A DNA stretch of 64,000 bases from an uncultured bacterium (GTDB taxonomy: Bacteria; Bacillota_I; Bacilli_A; RFN20; CAG-826), in the NCBI GenBank assembly GCA_949297805.1, contig CASFTG010000001.1:682001-746000 (forward strand), written 5' to 3'. Positions 50,998-62,222 of this stretch are shown here, in pieces. A program made the translations under genes and the position numbers. The stretch's first letter is position 1. Each line of letters opens with the position of its first letter. Under the pieces are notes generated by a model that saw only the letters and a list, made by a program, of their open reading frames with translations, was not told where the DNA came from and searched no databases.

Positions 50998-52347
50998 TTA
51001 GAGAAGGCAGGCCATGTATAAAGGGAGGTACACAACGCCATCCGCTACTTTTAAGTCGGCCGCGTGAATTACATAAGGGGTCGCCAATTCGTTTTTGTAT
51101 TTGGTTTGGAACTTTTTAAGCGAGCTCAAAGTGTAATTGCCCGTCGACTTAACTTCAATTGGGCAAATATTATGCCGACAGGTCGCACCCCTTTTCGAAA
51201 TAAGGAAATCGATTTTCATCCGCTCCGCGCTGGATTTGCTGCTTCGAGAATAAAAATATAGTTTCCTCCCATTGGCGACAAAAGCCTGCGCCACGGCATT
51301 CTCCATGATCATCCCCTCATTGATACTGAGCTTGTCAAAAAGGATTTTTTTATATAGCGTCTCCCGATCAAAAGGGGAGTCGTTTAAGGAAAGATTTATG
51401 AGTAGACCGGTATCGCCCATATAGCATTTGAATAGGGAGGAATCCATGTTCATCGCCAAACCTACTCCGGGTAGGGTGCTGTTATAAGCGGAGTTGACGA
51501 TCATGGCGTCATCAAGCCAATAAAAAGCCGACTCGTAATCGCGGTAGCGAGCACCGGATTCCAAAGAAGACAGCCGAAAGCGCTTCTCGTGTTGAGAAAG
51601 CTGCCTTGGAAGTTGATCGAGGATACGCTCGACTTTCCTTTTGCCGGAATCGGCGTTTTTATTAATGTCGGATCGATATAAGTCGAGGATATCCTTTTGC
51701 GTTTCGTAAACTTTGGCGAAATTCTTTGTTTTCACATAGGTTTCGACCGCTTGTGGCATGCCGCCAACCAGCAGATATTGCCGAAAAAGATCCATCGCCT
51801 TCCGGTGCATAGTCTGGCCGAGAGGCCGGAGTTTGGAAAAACAGTCACGAAGAAGATCCATCAATTGCAATTCACCCAGCGACCAAAGGAATTCCTCGAA
51901 GTCCATTGGATACATCTTCAGATGCCGCTCCTCCGACGGAAGCATTATCCCCTCGACATTCTTCTTGATAGACAGCAGCGAACCCGTCTCGATATAATCG
52001 AACCGCCCGTCCTGTACCAAATATTTGATAGCCGACCTTGCTCTCGGAAACGTCTGTACCTCATCGAAAATGATAAGGCTTTTGCGAGGGTGAAGACGAA
52101 CGTGCAAAAAAGTCGAAAGGTAAAAGAAGAAGGAATCGAGATCATATAAATAGGTTTCGAAAAGATAGGCTATCTGCTCTTGGGCACGATTAAAATCAAT
52201 GAGCGCAAAGGACTCATATTCCTGTTTGGCGAACTCCTCGACGATGTAGCTTTTGCCAACGCGACGGGCGCCTTCGATCAATAACGCATTTTTACCTTGA
52301 GACTGATTTTTCCAATCAAGCAATTGCTGGTAAATTTTCCGCTTCAT
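50998..52347 (-). CDS. AAA+ ATPase with DUF4143-like C-terminal domain
   Basis: This 449-residue protein starts at MKRKIYQQLLDWKNQSQGKN. The ATPase core has Walker A IEGARRVGKSYIVEEFA (about residues 24-40), Walker B SLIIFDEVQTFPRA, and sensor-like FDYIETGSLLSI. The C-terminal half has the DUF4143/PD-(D/E)xK look: DFLISKRGATCRHNICPIEV, followed by a Lys, resembles a nuclease-like D...ExK pattern. These ATPases are common orphan genes of bacteria and archaea with no firm function. Here the promoter is inside a 33-bp repeat array and TTCTAG arrays flank the 3' side. Confidence 0.88.
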   Translation of the reverse strand: MKRKIYQQLLDWKNQSQGKNALLIEGARRVGKSYIVEEFAKQEYESFALIDFNRAQEQIAYLFETYLYDLDSFFFYLSTFLHVRLHPRKSLIIFDEVQTFPRARSAIKYLVQDGRFDYIETGSLLSIKKNVEGIMLPSEERHLKMYPMDFEEFLWSLGELQLMDLLRDCFSKLRPLGQTMHRKAMDLFRQYLLVGGMPQAVETYVKTKNFAKVYETQKDILDLYRSDINKNADSGKRKVERILDQLPRQLSQHEKRFRLSSLESGARYRDYESAFYWLDDAMIVNSAYNSTLPGVGLAMNMDSSLFKCYMGDTGLLINLSLNDSPFDRETLYKKILFDKLSINEGMIMENAVAQAFVANGRKLYFYSRSSKSSAERMKIDFLISKRGATCRHNICPIEVKSTGNYTLSSLKKFQTKYKNELATPYVIHAADLKVADGVVYLPLYMACLL

Positions 52348-52365
52348 ATCTCACCTTTCACCGAC

Positions 52366-52392
52366 ATTATACACAAATTCTAGGTTTTTAAA
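52366..52392 (-). promoter_or_regulatory. Promoter of the ATPase gene, inside repeat unit 1
   Basis: On the minus strand TATAAT (forward 52366-52371) lies 18 nt before the ATG, with TTTAAA (forward 52387-52392) 15 bp further up. Both are in or at the edge of the first 33-bp repeat unit. AAAGGTGAG gives the ribosome-binding site. Confidence 0.5.
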
Positions 52393-52558
52393 CTATTGAA
52401 TTCACACATTTTTTAGGTTTTTCAACTCAGGTTTTTACACATTATCTATGTTTTTAAACTTGCAAAGATACACGTTTTCTAGGTTTTTAAGAGAGGGAAT
52501 ATACACATTTTTAATGTTTTTTAACTCGCAGTTTTACACATTTTCAAGATTTTAAGCC
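52371..52558. repeat. Six-copy 33-bp tandem repeat upstream of the ATPase gene
   Basis: Units begin with ACAC[AG] at 52371, 52404, 52437, 52470, 52503 and 52536, exactly 33 bp apart. Each has a conserved part of about 22 bp with consensus ACACATTTTCTAGG followed by TTTTTAAAC, and a variable remainder of 9-11 bp. The last unit is less conserved. This array fills most of the 334-nt region 52348-52681, which has no gene before the IS remnant. Confidence 0.9.
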
Positions 52559-52681
52559 CAAATCCTTTCGATGGCTTTGCAGTGGCAACCTCAAAGTTGA
52601 CACATCAAACCGCGCCGGCGCACAACGCCGGGGCGATAATATGAGAAAGCCCGCCGCATAGGCGGACGGAAAGGAAAGGAA

Positions 52682-53084
52682 ATGTACAACACGAAGGAGG
52701 AAAGGATTGCCATCGGGAAGGACGTCTACCAACGCAAGATGACCGCCGAAGAGCCAGCCGGCGATACAGCGCCACCACCACATCCATCTCTAACTACTGC
52801 CGGGAATATCTGTAATCGATCAATGCCTAGGCCAAGAGGAGATGTTCGTCGACTTCGACGTCAGGCATCGCCAGGACGTGCCGTCCTTCGTCAAAGAGCA
52901 CATCAGGTTCTTCGACGAGGAAAGGCCTTCATACGCCTTGGTCTGCCTGACGCCCAAGGAATACCGGGAGAGGTATTCCGAGGGTGGACAGCAGCCCAAG
53001 AAGCCGAGCAAGGTCGCCCAAAAGAAGAAGGAGAAGATAATCAAGGAGGCAAAAGCCAAGAAGGAATCGAAACTTAAAAATTAG
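52682..53084 (+). mobile_element. Remnant of an IS3-like transposase
   Basis: The first part reads MYNTKEERIAIGKDVYQRKM, then, after a frameshift near 52750, ASRRYSATTTSISNYCREYL and a TAA at 52813. This is the OrfA-type helix-turn-helix of IS3-family elements. From about 52842 another frame carries HIRFFDEERPSYALVCLTPK followed by EYRERY, the C-terminal end of an IS3-type OrfB integrase, and an unusual Lys-rich tail. The catalytic DDE core is missing, so the element cannot move. I see no convincing terminal inverted repeats; a shared GACAC near both ends is too short. Confidence 0.75.
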
Positions 53085-53108
53085 GTGTCTGCAAAACGTT
53101 TACTGGCG

Positions 53109-53127
53109 CACTTCTAGATAAGTCCAG
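53109..53127. repeat. Partial TTCTAG array, copy 3
   Basis: CACTTCTAGATAA (53109-53121) repeats the start of the arrays at 50.7 and 50.85 kb; GTCCAG follows 10 bp after the hexamer. Only two units are present. Confidence 0.5.
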
Positions 53128-53199
53128 CTTAGCCGTTGGAGTATCAAAAACGGAAAGTCAAGCGCAGAACTGGTAAGCAACATCAGGCCAGCAGGGCCA

Positions 53200-56100
53200 T
53201 CATTCAACTATCTCGACGATATCAAGCAAAGGGGGATCGATATAGGCCGGCCGGATACCCCGTTCAAAGGATATTGAGGTCACTGGGGTTCCTTCAAAGG
53301 CCTCAAGCAGAATCCCGTGAACCGAAACCGTCCGACCATCCTCGGTCGTTATCGAGTTCGGTATCTCGACATGATCCTGATTACCGGTATAGCCGATAAT
53401 GAAGTATTGGAGGTCAGTCGCGGAGTTGTTGGCCCGAAGATGGGCGTAATAGAACTCCCCGTCATAGCCTCTTTCGCCATCGAAGCCGAACACCTCTTTG
53501 CAGGGCAGCATATCGGCGTCATTGGTTTGGTTGAAGCCCCAAGAGAAGAATACCCATCCGGAGTCGTGGTAACCTTCGAAGATGACTAAATCCCGCCGCG
53601 GGGTGAAGGTGCCACTGCAATCAATGAGGGAGAGGGAAGAACAGCCCTCGAACAAGCAGGCCCCGCAATGGGAGAGTTGGCTTAAGTCCAGATGGACGTA
53701 TTCCAGACTTTGATTGCCGGCGAAGGCGCGGGTAACGATTTGGTTGACGGCCAATTCTTCCCCATCAACGGTAATCGGCTCATCGAGGTCTAAGGAGGCG
53801 ACATCATTCCCCCATTCAATCAAAGCCCAGCCCGAACCCTTCGATCCAGAAGCGACTTTCGCCAGCCGAATTCCATCGATTTCCACCATCTCCCCTTGAT
53901 AATCGTAGACGGCCCGCTCGTAAGGTAAGTCGAGGACCGCTTCGGCCCCATCGGCGAATAAATAGAGCGGTTTCCCATCCGAAGCCATCGCCCCGTGGCC
54001 GAAGGTTTTTAAGCTGGAAGGGAGGAAGACGTTAATCGACGGCAAATCGCGGAAAGCATTAGAGGCCACCGCCTCCACCGGGGCCGAGATGGTCCCGACG
54101 CTCTTTTCCTCGGCGACCACGATATCCCCGGAAGTCGATCCGTAGTCGAGAACCGTGAAGTAATAATCGCCGGATTCGTGTTGGCAAAGGGCATAGATAA
54201 GCGAACCCTCGACCGCGTATTGGCCAGCATATTCATAGACGATGGGGAAACCCTCTTCCGGATACAAGGGATTGTTTTCGTCTTCCGCTTGGCTAAATCC
54301 AACGAAACCGCCGACGTAGCCAAAGGAATAGCTCTCCTCGGGGTCGGAAGAGGACGCCGAGCCGAACACATCGGTATAGATATTATGGATGCCCTCCGGC
54401 TCAATCTCGACACCATCGGCAATCGAAAGGGAAGGAATCCGGATGTTATAGAAAGCGTGCCGGTCGATCCGCTTGATCGAGGAGGGAATCGAAAAGGGCT
54501 TATCGTAATTAGAACCAAAGGTCCCGAAGGCATAAGGCGCGATTTCCTCGACCGGATAAGTCAGCCCCTCATAGGTGACTTCGGACAGTATCGGCGCGCC
54601 GATGACCATATCGGAAATGATGCAGGCGTACTTATGCCCGGAATCGTCTTCGCAAAGGGCATAACGGTAGTCGTCGATCCAAGGGGTGTCCATCCCGGCG
54701 TAGCCGACGGTGGTATAGCCGTCGATCCGGGTCGCCGGCCCTTCAAAGAAAACATTATGGGTCCCCACCCCTTTCGATAAGGGGAGTTCAACGTCAAGAC
54801 CCTCCGCGATCCAAAGCGGGAAAACAGAACCGAAATCAGCAAAGCAATTGGGAGAGACACGCCGGACGGGGTAGGAAAAGCCATCGCGGTCAATCGATCC
54901 CTGGAGAACATGGGGACCGAAATAACGCCAATAGACAAGTTCGGCCCAGGAGCCGGCTCCATCTTCAAAGAGGGCGTATTGCCCTTCCTCAACCGTTTGA
55001 TAGCCTAGGAATCCGGTTTGGAAATCGAAATTGTCGCCCGCGAAGGCGGTGATGGCCGCTTCGGGCATTTGCTTAGCCTCAAAATAGATGACGTTGACCC
55101 AATCGCCCCGGTCATATTGGAAAGCCCCGGCGCCAAAGCTCACTACCGAGGCGGGGATGACGATCGGGCGGGCGACCCGGGTATCGCGGAAGGCCCCCTC
55201 GCCGATTTTAATCAGGGACGAAGGGAGAGTAAGCGAAGTGAGGTAAAGCCCTGAACCGGCATAGGAAGCGATCTCCTCAACCGAGGAACCGCCATATTCG
55301 TCGGCGAAGGCCAAATCTTCCTCGACCTCATCGACTCTAATGACGATCGAATAGGGATGGCCATTTTCCTGTCGGGCCAAATAGATGACGCCGTTTTCCT
55401 CCCCCATCGAGGTCGCCCCGAAATAGACTTTATCCGCCTCGGCCCCCCAGGTTTCGGAATAGGCCAGCTTTGAGCCGGTTTCCACCGCCACGACCGTATC
55501 GGGGCCAAAGGCCCCCACGGCGATGAATTCGATGGTTTTGGGAAGGAAGACATAATCGGCCGGGCAACGCTCGATCCCGACGATCGGCAAGCTTCGGCCT
55601 AAGGGATGGGCGTAGGTTTCAGGGATATCGACGAGGCCGGTCGGGGTATCGGTCAGCACCACCCGGGCGTTATCCCCTTGGCCTAGGACATAGCCATAAA
55701 ATCCATTGGCATAGGACGGGTCCCGCGAGAGTTCGAAGTTATAATCGAAGAAGGCCCGGGCATTGGGATAGAGCCAGTTCTCCCCTAGTTGGCAATTCTG
55801 CTGGGGCGTCCGGAAACAAACCTTCTCGATAAACGGGCTATAAAACGCCTCTTTGGCGACTTCGATATTGTTCGATTCAATATAGACATTCTTAATCGCC
55901 GTCCCATAAAAGGCTCGGTCCTCAATCGTTTCGGCCGCCGTAATGGTCAAGGTGGAATCAGTCAGGTTGAAAGCCGCCCCGGCGAAAGCTTCCTCCCCGA
56001 TGACTTTGACTTGGTAAAAGAGGGCGTAGTTTTGCAGGCAAGGGCAATCGGCGAAAGCCCGGGGGCCGATCTCGACCATATTGTCCCCTTCGGCATAGAC

Positions 56101-56958
56101 GTTGGCGATGGTCGCGCCCTCGAAGGCCGAGGCCCCGATTCTGATCACCGGACGTCCGAGATAACTATCGGGCAGATAAACGGTGGTCTCGTTCCCTAAA
56201 TAACGGCTGACCTCATAAGCATAAGGGTCGCCTTTTTCGTTATAGAGCAAAGAGAATTCCAAATCTGGCCGCGGTTGCTCAACCTGGACATCCAGCCGGG
56301 CCTGCTCTCCGGTGGCCAGAACGTTGACGGACAAATAGCATAATCCCGCGTTAACGCCAACAATGGTGTTGGTAAAAACGTCATAACGGACGACATTGTC
56401 GTCGGAAGAATAGATGAAGAGGTCCGCCAGGTCATGACCATTCAAATCAAGATAATCAAGAAGCCCAACCGATTGGCCCTCCAATAAATAAAGCTCGGTT
56501 TGGGTGAAAAACGGGGTCGAGGGGTCGCTGACCTCAGCCGGCACGACATTCACGGTAAAGGAATCCGTCAAGGCGGGGTTGGCGAGCATATAGCCTTTTA
56601 TCGTCGCCGTCCCGACGGAGAGAGCCTGGATCGAATTTCCTTCGGCCAAGACAACGGCGGGATCGCTGGATTCCAAGGCATAGCCGCCATAAAGGTCGCC
56701 GGCGTATTCGCCATCTAAGAAAGCCGTGATCCCAAATTGCTCCCCGACCGTCAATTCGAGGATATCGACTTCATCGAGCCAAAACTCGTGCTCATTCTCG
56801 TCGAGGTAAACCGAGGCTGGCGTCTCGGATGTCGGTTCCGAAGGTGAAGAAGACTCTTCGGGCGTAGTCGTTTCCGCCGGCGTTGAAATAGAAGGGGCGC
56901 CGACGTCGCAGGAACAGAGCAAAAACAGGATCGACAGCAGACCCAACGCTTTTTTCAT
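53200..56958 (-). CDS. Giant BspA-like leucine-rich-repeat lipoprotein (1252 aa)
   Basis: The N-terminus MKKALGLLSILFLLCSCD is a lipoprotein signal with the lipobox Cys at about residue 17. A Ser/Thr/Pro/Glu linker and Ig-like (Big_2-type) modules follow (for example LSVGTATIKGYM). The rest is made of LRR_5/BspA-type repeats: IRIGASAFEGATIANVYAEG, MVEIGPRAFADCPCLQNYAL, SSLIKIGEGAFRDTRVARPI and others, interrupted by longer inserts with Y.GY, ALCEDDSGHKYACIISD patterns. Such proteins are exposed on the surface and bind host or microbial partners. Its start overlaps the preceding 1014-residue relative by 4 nt. Confidence 0.9.
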   Translation of the reverse strand: MKKALGLLSILFLLCSCDVGAPSISTPAETTTPEESSSPSEPTSETPASVYLDENEHEFWLDEVDILELTVGEQFGITAFLDGEYAGDLYGGYALESSDPAVVLAEGNSIQALSVGTATIKGYMLANPALTDSFTVNVVPAEVSDPSTPFFTQTELYLLEGQSVGLLDYLDLNGHDLADLFIYSSDDNVVRYDVFTNTIVGVNAGLCYLSVNVLATGEQARLDVQVEQPRPDLEFSLLYNEKGDPYAYEVSRYLGNETTVYLPDSYLGRPVIRIGASAFEGATIANVYAEGDNMVEIGPRAFADCPCLQNYALFYQVKVIGEEAFAGAAFNLTDSTLTITAAETIEDRAFYGTAIKNVYIESNNIEVAKEAFYSPFIEKVCFRTPQQNCQLGENWLYPNARAFFDYNFELSRDPSYANGFYGYVLGQGDNARVVLTDTPTGLVDIPETYAHPLGRSLPIVGIERCPADYVFLPKTIEFIAVGAFGPDTVVAVETGSKLAYSETWGAEADKVYFGATSMGEENGVIYLARQENGHPYSIVIRVDEVEEDLAFADEYGGSSVEEIASYAGSGLYLTSLTLPSSLIKIGEGAFRDTRVARPIVIPASVVSFGAGAFQYDRGDWVNVIYFEAKQMPEAAITAFAGDNFDFQTGFLGYQTVEEGQYALFEDGAGSWAELVYWRYFGPHVLQGSIDRDGFSYPVRRVSPNCFADFGSVFPLWIAEGLDVELPLSKGVGTHNVFFEGPATRIDGYTTVGYAGMDTPWIDDYRYALCEDDSGHKYACIISDMVIGAPILSEVTYEGLTYPVEEIAPYAFGTFGSNYDKPFSIPSSIKRIDRHAFYNIRIPSLSIADGVEIEPEGIHNIYTDVFGSASSSDPEESYSFGYVGGFVGFSQAEDENNPLYPEEGFPIVYEYAGQYAVEGSLIYALCQHESGDYYFTVLDYGSTSGDIVVAEEKSVGTISAPVEAVASNAFRDLPSINVFLPSSLKTFGHGAMASDGKPLYLFADGAEAVLDLPYERAVYDYQGEMVEIDGIRLAKVASGSKGSGWALIEWGNDVASLDLDEPITVDGEELAVNQIVTRAFAGNQSLEYVHLDLSQLSHCGACLFEGCSSLSLIDCSGTFTPRRDLVIFEGYHDSGWVFFSWGFNQTNDADMLPCKEVFGFDGERGYDGEFYYAHLRANNSATDLQYFIIGYTGNQDHVEIPNSITTEDGRTVSVHGILLEAFEGTPVTSISFERGIRPAYIDPPLLDIVEIVE

Positions 56959-59900
56959 AACTTACCCTCCGGCATTTTAACCCCGAAGACGACCTTGGCA
57001 TTGCCGGGTTCGAATACTTCGCAGGGCCCAGTCGATTCAAAGAGCAAGGTCGCCCCATTGGTGAAAGGGTGGACGATCTTGATGCTGGAAGGGATATAGA
57101 TATATCCCTCCCCGGCATCGGAAGAAAGCTCTTCGATGCCCGAAGGCATCACCAAAGCCCCGTAATTGTCGTTAAAGACATACGAACCGACTTTCTTAAG
57201 AGACGAAGGTACATGGTCAGCCTTCAAAGGCCCTAAGCAACCATCGCCAAGAACCTCGATGGTATCAGGCAAATAAACCGTCGGATGGTAGGCGATACTA
57301 TAAATATTGAAAGCTCTCTTTTCGATGCGTCGGACAATATACGACTTCCCGCGGTAAACGATCGATTCGGGGACGTAGACATTCGCGATTTCGCCCTCAT
57401 ATGAGATAAGGTCAGCGCTTAGCCGATCGCCATCTTCATTGAGAACAAAACGCATTTGATTCCTCGTCACCTCAGCGACGAAATTCGAGTAATAGCGGAC
57501 ATCCTCGGGAATATCCTGCTCGACGATGCCCTGATGGTAATAGGTGACGTTGGACGAGAAAGAGACGATCCGTTTCACCGATGAAGGAATCGTGATTTCG
57601 CCATAACCATCCGCCGCCCCGTAGGAGAGCTCCTCGACTGGGATCCCAGCGATCGAAGAAGGCAGGACCGGGTTCCCCCAAGCGTTGGCATACACGATCG
57701 AAGCATAGTCATGCCCCTCTTGGGCACAGAAAGCATAATAGATCCCGTCAGGGGTTTTCCCGAAACCATCAGAATAATGGGCCACCGCGCGCACCTCCGC
57801 CCCCTCGGGGATCAACGGATCCCCATGGCAAAGGAAATAAGCCGCCGAGCGAACGGGCAACCTCACCGTTTCCGGGACCACCACGAATGGCGCGTTGAAG
57901 AAGAGCTCACTGGATAAAGAAATACCCTGATGGAAGCCTTCGGCGATGAAGGAAACGGGGTAATCGGCGGCCCCATCGCTGACGCTCTCCTTGATCTCGT
58001 ATTCCTGAGCATGCAATCCATCAAGCAAGGCAACCGCCGCCATCCCTTGGTCAGTCAAGGCATAAACCACCCGGCCTTCTTCGATTCGCAACCCGGCGTA
58101 GGAATAAACCATCGTCCCGCCTTCTAAATACCGCCCTACCGCCTGCTCTTTGGCGAAATCAAAGCAGGCCAAGCAGTCGGAATTGGTAAGGAAACGTTGG
58201 ATATTATCGTCGAAATACAGCGAGGGAATTATCGAAGCATCGGGTATTTTCCAGCTGCCGATTGCGACCTCGAGCCCCCGGAGGTCCGCTTCTATCGATT
58301 CGTCGAAATCCAAAGCCCCAAGATTGATTCCTTTGACCGGGAGGCCTCGCCCCTCATGAACGATGGTTTGGGGGACATTATTGGAAGGCAAAGCCAAAAC
58401 GAAAGCGCATTCTTCCCCGTTCGAATCGGTCCAAAGGGCGTAATCGACGCCTTGATATTCCCCGAATTCCCCTTTATACCCTCCAAGGGCGGTCTCGACC
58501 GTTTGCCAACCAGCGGGAATCGGATCATCGCCAAGCAGGAAAACCCGAACCGAACTAAGCGGGTCGAACCATACCGACGCCCCTTCCTCGATCGCCAAGA
58601 CTTCGATGGACGATCCGACAAAAGGGTCCGCGTTCTGAATGACGAAAGAGGAAGGAAGGGAAAGGGCCAAAAGATTTGGCGAAAAATAAGGTGAACCAGC
58701 AAAACCAGTCACCGGGTACACTTTATAATCTTTCCACACTTCCCCCGGGATTTGGGCGGCTTTGCCATCACCATAATAGCCGAGCACCAGGGCCTCTGCT
58801 CCCTCTAGGCGGAAATAAAAGCCAGAATCATAGACGAGCGCATCCGGGCTGACGGAGGATAACCCGCCATCGAGATTGCCGGCGATAATCGCGCCCTCGG
58901 GGAAGGAGTGATCGCCAATCTTGACGGTCGAAGGAGGGAGATAGACCACTTCATCCTGCAGGTAGCAGAAGGCATAATCGCCGATTTCCTGCAGCCGCTC
59001 CCCGAAGCCAAAACCGGTTAAGGGGCAGGAATAGAAAGCCGAATTCCCGACCGAAACGGCGTTGAACCCGGTCACCGAAGTTAGTTTGTCGCAATTGCCA
59101 AAGGTGCCGTCGCCAATCGTCTCCAAGGTCGATGGAAGAACGACTTCCGCCAGCGAAGAACAGCCGTTAAAAGCCCCGTCGCCGAGTTCCCTTACCCCCT
59201 CGGGGATGACGATGCGCCGAATAAATTGGTTAGCGTACTGACTGCTGGCCTCAATCCGGGTCACGGGGATATCGTGGATCGAAGAAGGGAAAACGACTTC
59301 CTCCCGGTAAGGCCAGGAATTTATGGTGGCGCTGCCATCAGCGTTGAGACAATACCCAAACAAGGAACCGACATTAACAATGAGCTGGCCCCTACAGCCA
59401 TCGGCTATGGCGTCGATATACGCCTCGCCCTCGGAAAGCCCGGTCAAAACCCCGCTGAAGCGATCGACCTCAGCAATATCGGGATTCAATGATTCAAATT
59501 CGAATACCGGATCGCCCGTTCCTTTCCAAGATAGGTAATCAGCCAAATCAACCGTCTCTCCGACTTCGATTGCCAAACTGCCGGGGACTTCCCAGGATAT
59601 AACCGCCGTGTAGGAGTCGGAGACGATGATTTCCTCTTCCCCGAGGTAAAGATTCCCGTTGGCGTCAACATAGCTCGCCTCGATCGTCGTATGGCCTGCT
59701 TGTAAGGCCGTCACCGCCCCTTTGGGCGAAATGGAAATAATTTCCGGGTCAGCCACGGTGAACTCCGGGAAGACCCGAACGTAATCGGGAAGGGCGTAGG
59801 CTACAAGCATAGCCGACTCATCGACCGAAAGCCGCATCGTCTCTTTTGAGGAGTGCGAACGGAAATGCAAATCCAAAGAGCCGCTTGCTTCCCCGACCGG

Positions 59901-59999
59901 GGCTTTTAGCAAAGCGAACTCGGAGGATGGGCCATCGCAGCTGGATAAAGCAAAAGCCATCAATAGGCCAAATAGGATTCTGAATGATTTCCGGGCCAT
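56955..59999 (-). CDS. Giant BspA-like leucine-rich-repeat lipoprotein (1014 aa)
   Basis: I start at MARKSFRILFGLLMAFALSS, whose lipobox Cys follows directly; AGGAAAAACC lies before it, and the longer frame to 60041 is not needed. Two Ig-like (Big_2) modules (AVTALQAGHTTIEASYVDA, VLTGLSEGEAYIDAIADG) precede LRR_5 repeats such as EGVRELGDGAFNGCSSLAEV and PSTLETIGDGTFGNCDKLTS. Inserts with ALWTDSNGEECAFVLALPS recall those of its partner. The pair probably arose by duplication and is expressed from one promoter near 60041. Role: cell-surface adhesin or binding protein, from family knowledge. Confidence 0.9.
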   Translation of the reverse strand: MARKSFRILFGLLMAFALSSCDGPSSEFALLKAPVGEASGSLDLHFRSHSSKETMRLSVDESAMLVAYALPDYVRVFPEFTVADPEIISISPKGAVTALQAGHTTIEASYVDANGNLYLGEEEIIVSDSYTAVISWEVPGSLAIEVGETVDLADYLSWKGTGDPVFEFESLNPDIAEVDRFSGVLTGLSEGEAYIDAIADGCRGQLIVNVGSLFGYCLNADGSATINSWPYREEVVFPSSIHDIPVTRIEASSQYANQFIRRIVIPEGVRELGDGAFNGCSSLAEVVLPSTLETIGDGTFGNCDKLTSVTGFNAVSVGNSAFYSCPLTGFGFGERLQEIGDYAFCYLQDEVVYLPPSTVKIGDHSFPEGAIIAGNLDGGLSSVSPDALVYDSGFYFRLEGAEALVLGYYGDGKAAQIPGEVWKDYKVYPVTGFAGSPYFSPNLLALSLPSSFVIQNADPFVGSSIEVLAIEEGASVWFDPLSSVRVFLLGDDPIPAGWQTVETALGGYKGEFGEYQGVDYALWTDSNGEECAFVLALPSNNVPQTIVHEGRGLPVKGINLGALDFDESIEADLRGLEVAIGSWKIPDASIIPSLYFDDNIQRFLTNSDCLACFDFAKEQAVGRYLEGGTMVYSYAGLRIEEGRVVYALTDQGMAAVALLDGLHAQEYEIKESVSDGAADYPVSFIAEGFHQGISLSSELFFNAPFVVVPETVRLPVRSAAYFLCHGDPLIPEGAEVRAVAHYSDGFGKTPDGIYYAFCAQEGHDYASIVYANAWGNPVLPSSIAGIPVEELSYGAADGYGEITIPSSVKRIVSFSSNVTYYHQGIVEQDIPEDVRYYSNFVAEVTRNQMRFVLNEDGDRLSADLISYEGEIANVYVPESIVYRGKSYIVRRIEKRAFNIYSIAYHPTVYLPDTIEVLGDGCLGPLKADHVPSSLKKVGSYVFNDNYGALVMPSGIEELSSDAGEGYIYIPSSIKIVHPFTNGATLLFESTGPCEVFEPGNAKVVFGVKMPEGKL

Positions 60000-60040
60000 G
60001 GTTTTTCCTAGACAATTGATTTTAACATTACCGACGACCA

Positions 60041-60046
60041 ATTATA
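60041..60046 (-). promoter_or_regulatory. -10 box of the BspA-like lipoprotein operon
   Basis: On the minus strand TATAAT (forward 60041-60046) lies 41 nt before the start at 59999. The thrS -35 box begins 9 bp away on the other strand, so the two divergent promoters overlap. Confidence 0.45.
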
Positions 60047-60054
60047 AGAAATGC

Positions 60055-60082
60055 TTGACCGAGTCGGGTAATGGCCTAGAAT
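60055..60082 (+). promoter_or_regulatory. Promoter of the thrS T-box leader
   Basis: TTGACC (60055-60060) and TAGAAT (60077-60082) are 16 bp apart, just upstream of the T-box structure. Confidence 0.65.
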
Positions 60083-60089
60083 ATAGCCG

Positions 60090-60270
60090 GCGTTGAAGGA
60101 GACACGCCCCTTCCCTATAGGGAAAGAGGTACCACTCCCGAGCCCTTGGCGATGAGTCAAGCGGATGGCCCCCGTTATCCGGCCCCAAAAGAGCGTTCCC
60201 CTTCTTATGTAAGGGAAACGAAGTAAGGTGGTACCGCGTCCCCCGACGTCCTTATGACTCGGGGGATTTC
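60090..60270 (+). ncRNA. T-box leader of thrS
   Basis: The conserved T-box AAGGTGGTACCGCG is at 60225-60238. Right after it CCCCCGA pairs with TCGGGGG (60240-60264), followed by a T-rich run: the terminator. Upstream, an ACC triplet at 60131-60133 could be the Thr specifier; I cannot fold the whole stem I with confidence and the leader is shorter than that of pheS. Uncharged tRNA-Thr would stabilise the antiterminator and allow thrS transcription. Confidence 0.85.
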
Positions 60271-60290
60271 TATTTCTAGAGGCAAAAACC

Positions 60291-62189
<1,899 letters not shown>

Positions 62190-62196
62190 TTCGCTT

Positions 62197-62222
62197 AGGG
62201 GAGGAATATTCCTCCCCTTTCT
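62197..62222. terminator. Bidirectional terminator between thrS and the convergent membrane gene
   Basis: A perfect 22-bp palindrome (AGGGGAGGAAT and its complement, 62197-62218) is flanked by T-rich sequence on the + strand side and A-rich on the other. It serves thrS; the convergent gene ends at 62222. Confidence 0.85.

Noticed and set aside
52371..52558. CRISPR array
   Set aside because: The period is 33 bp with only 9-11 bp of variable sequence, repeats are degenerate, and no cas gene is in the window.
52588..53110. Complete insertion sequence with terminal inverted repeats
   Set aside because: The DDE core is missing and only a 5-bp GACAC match is seen near the supposed ends.
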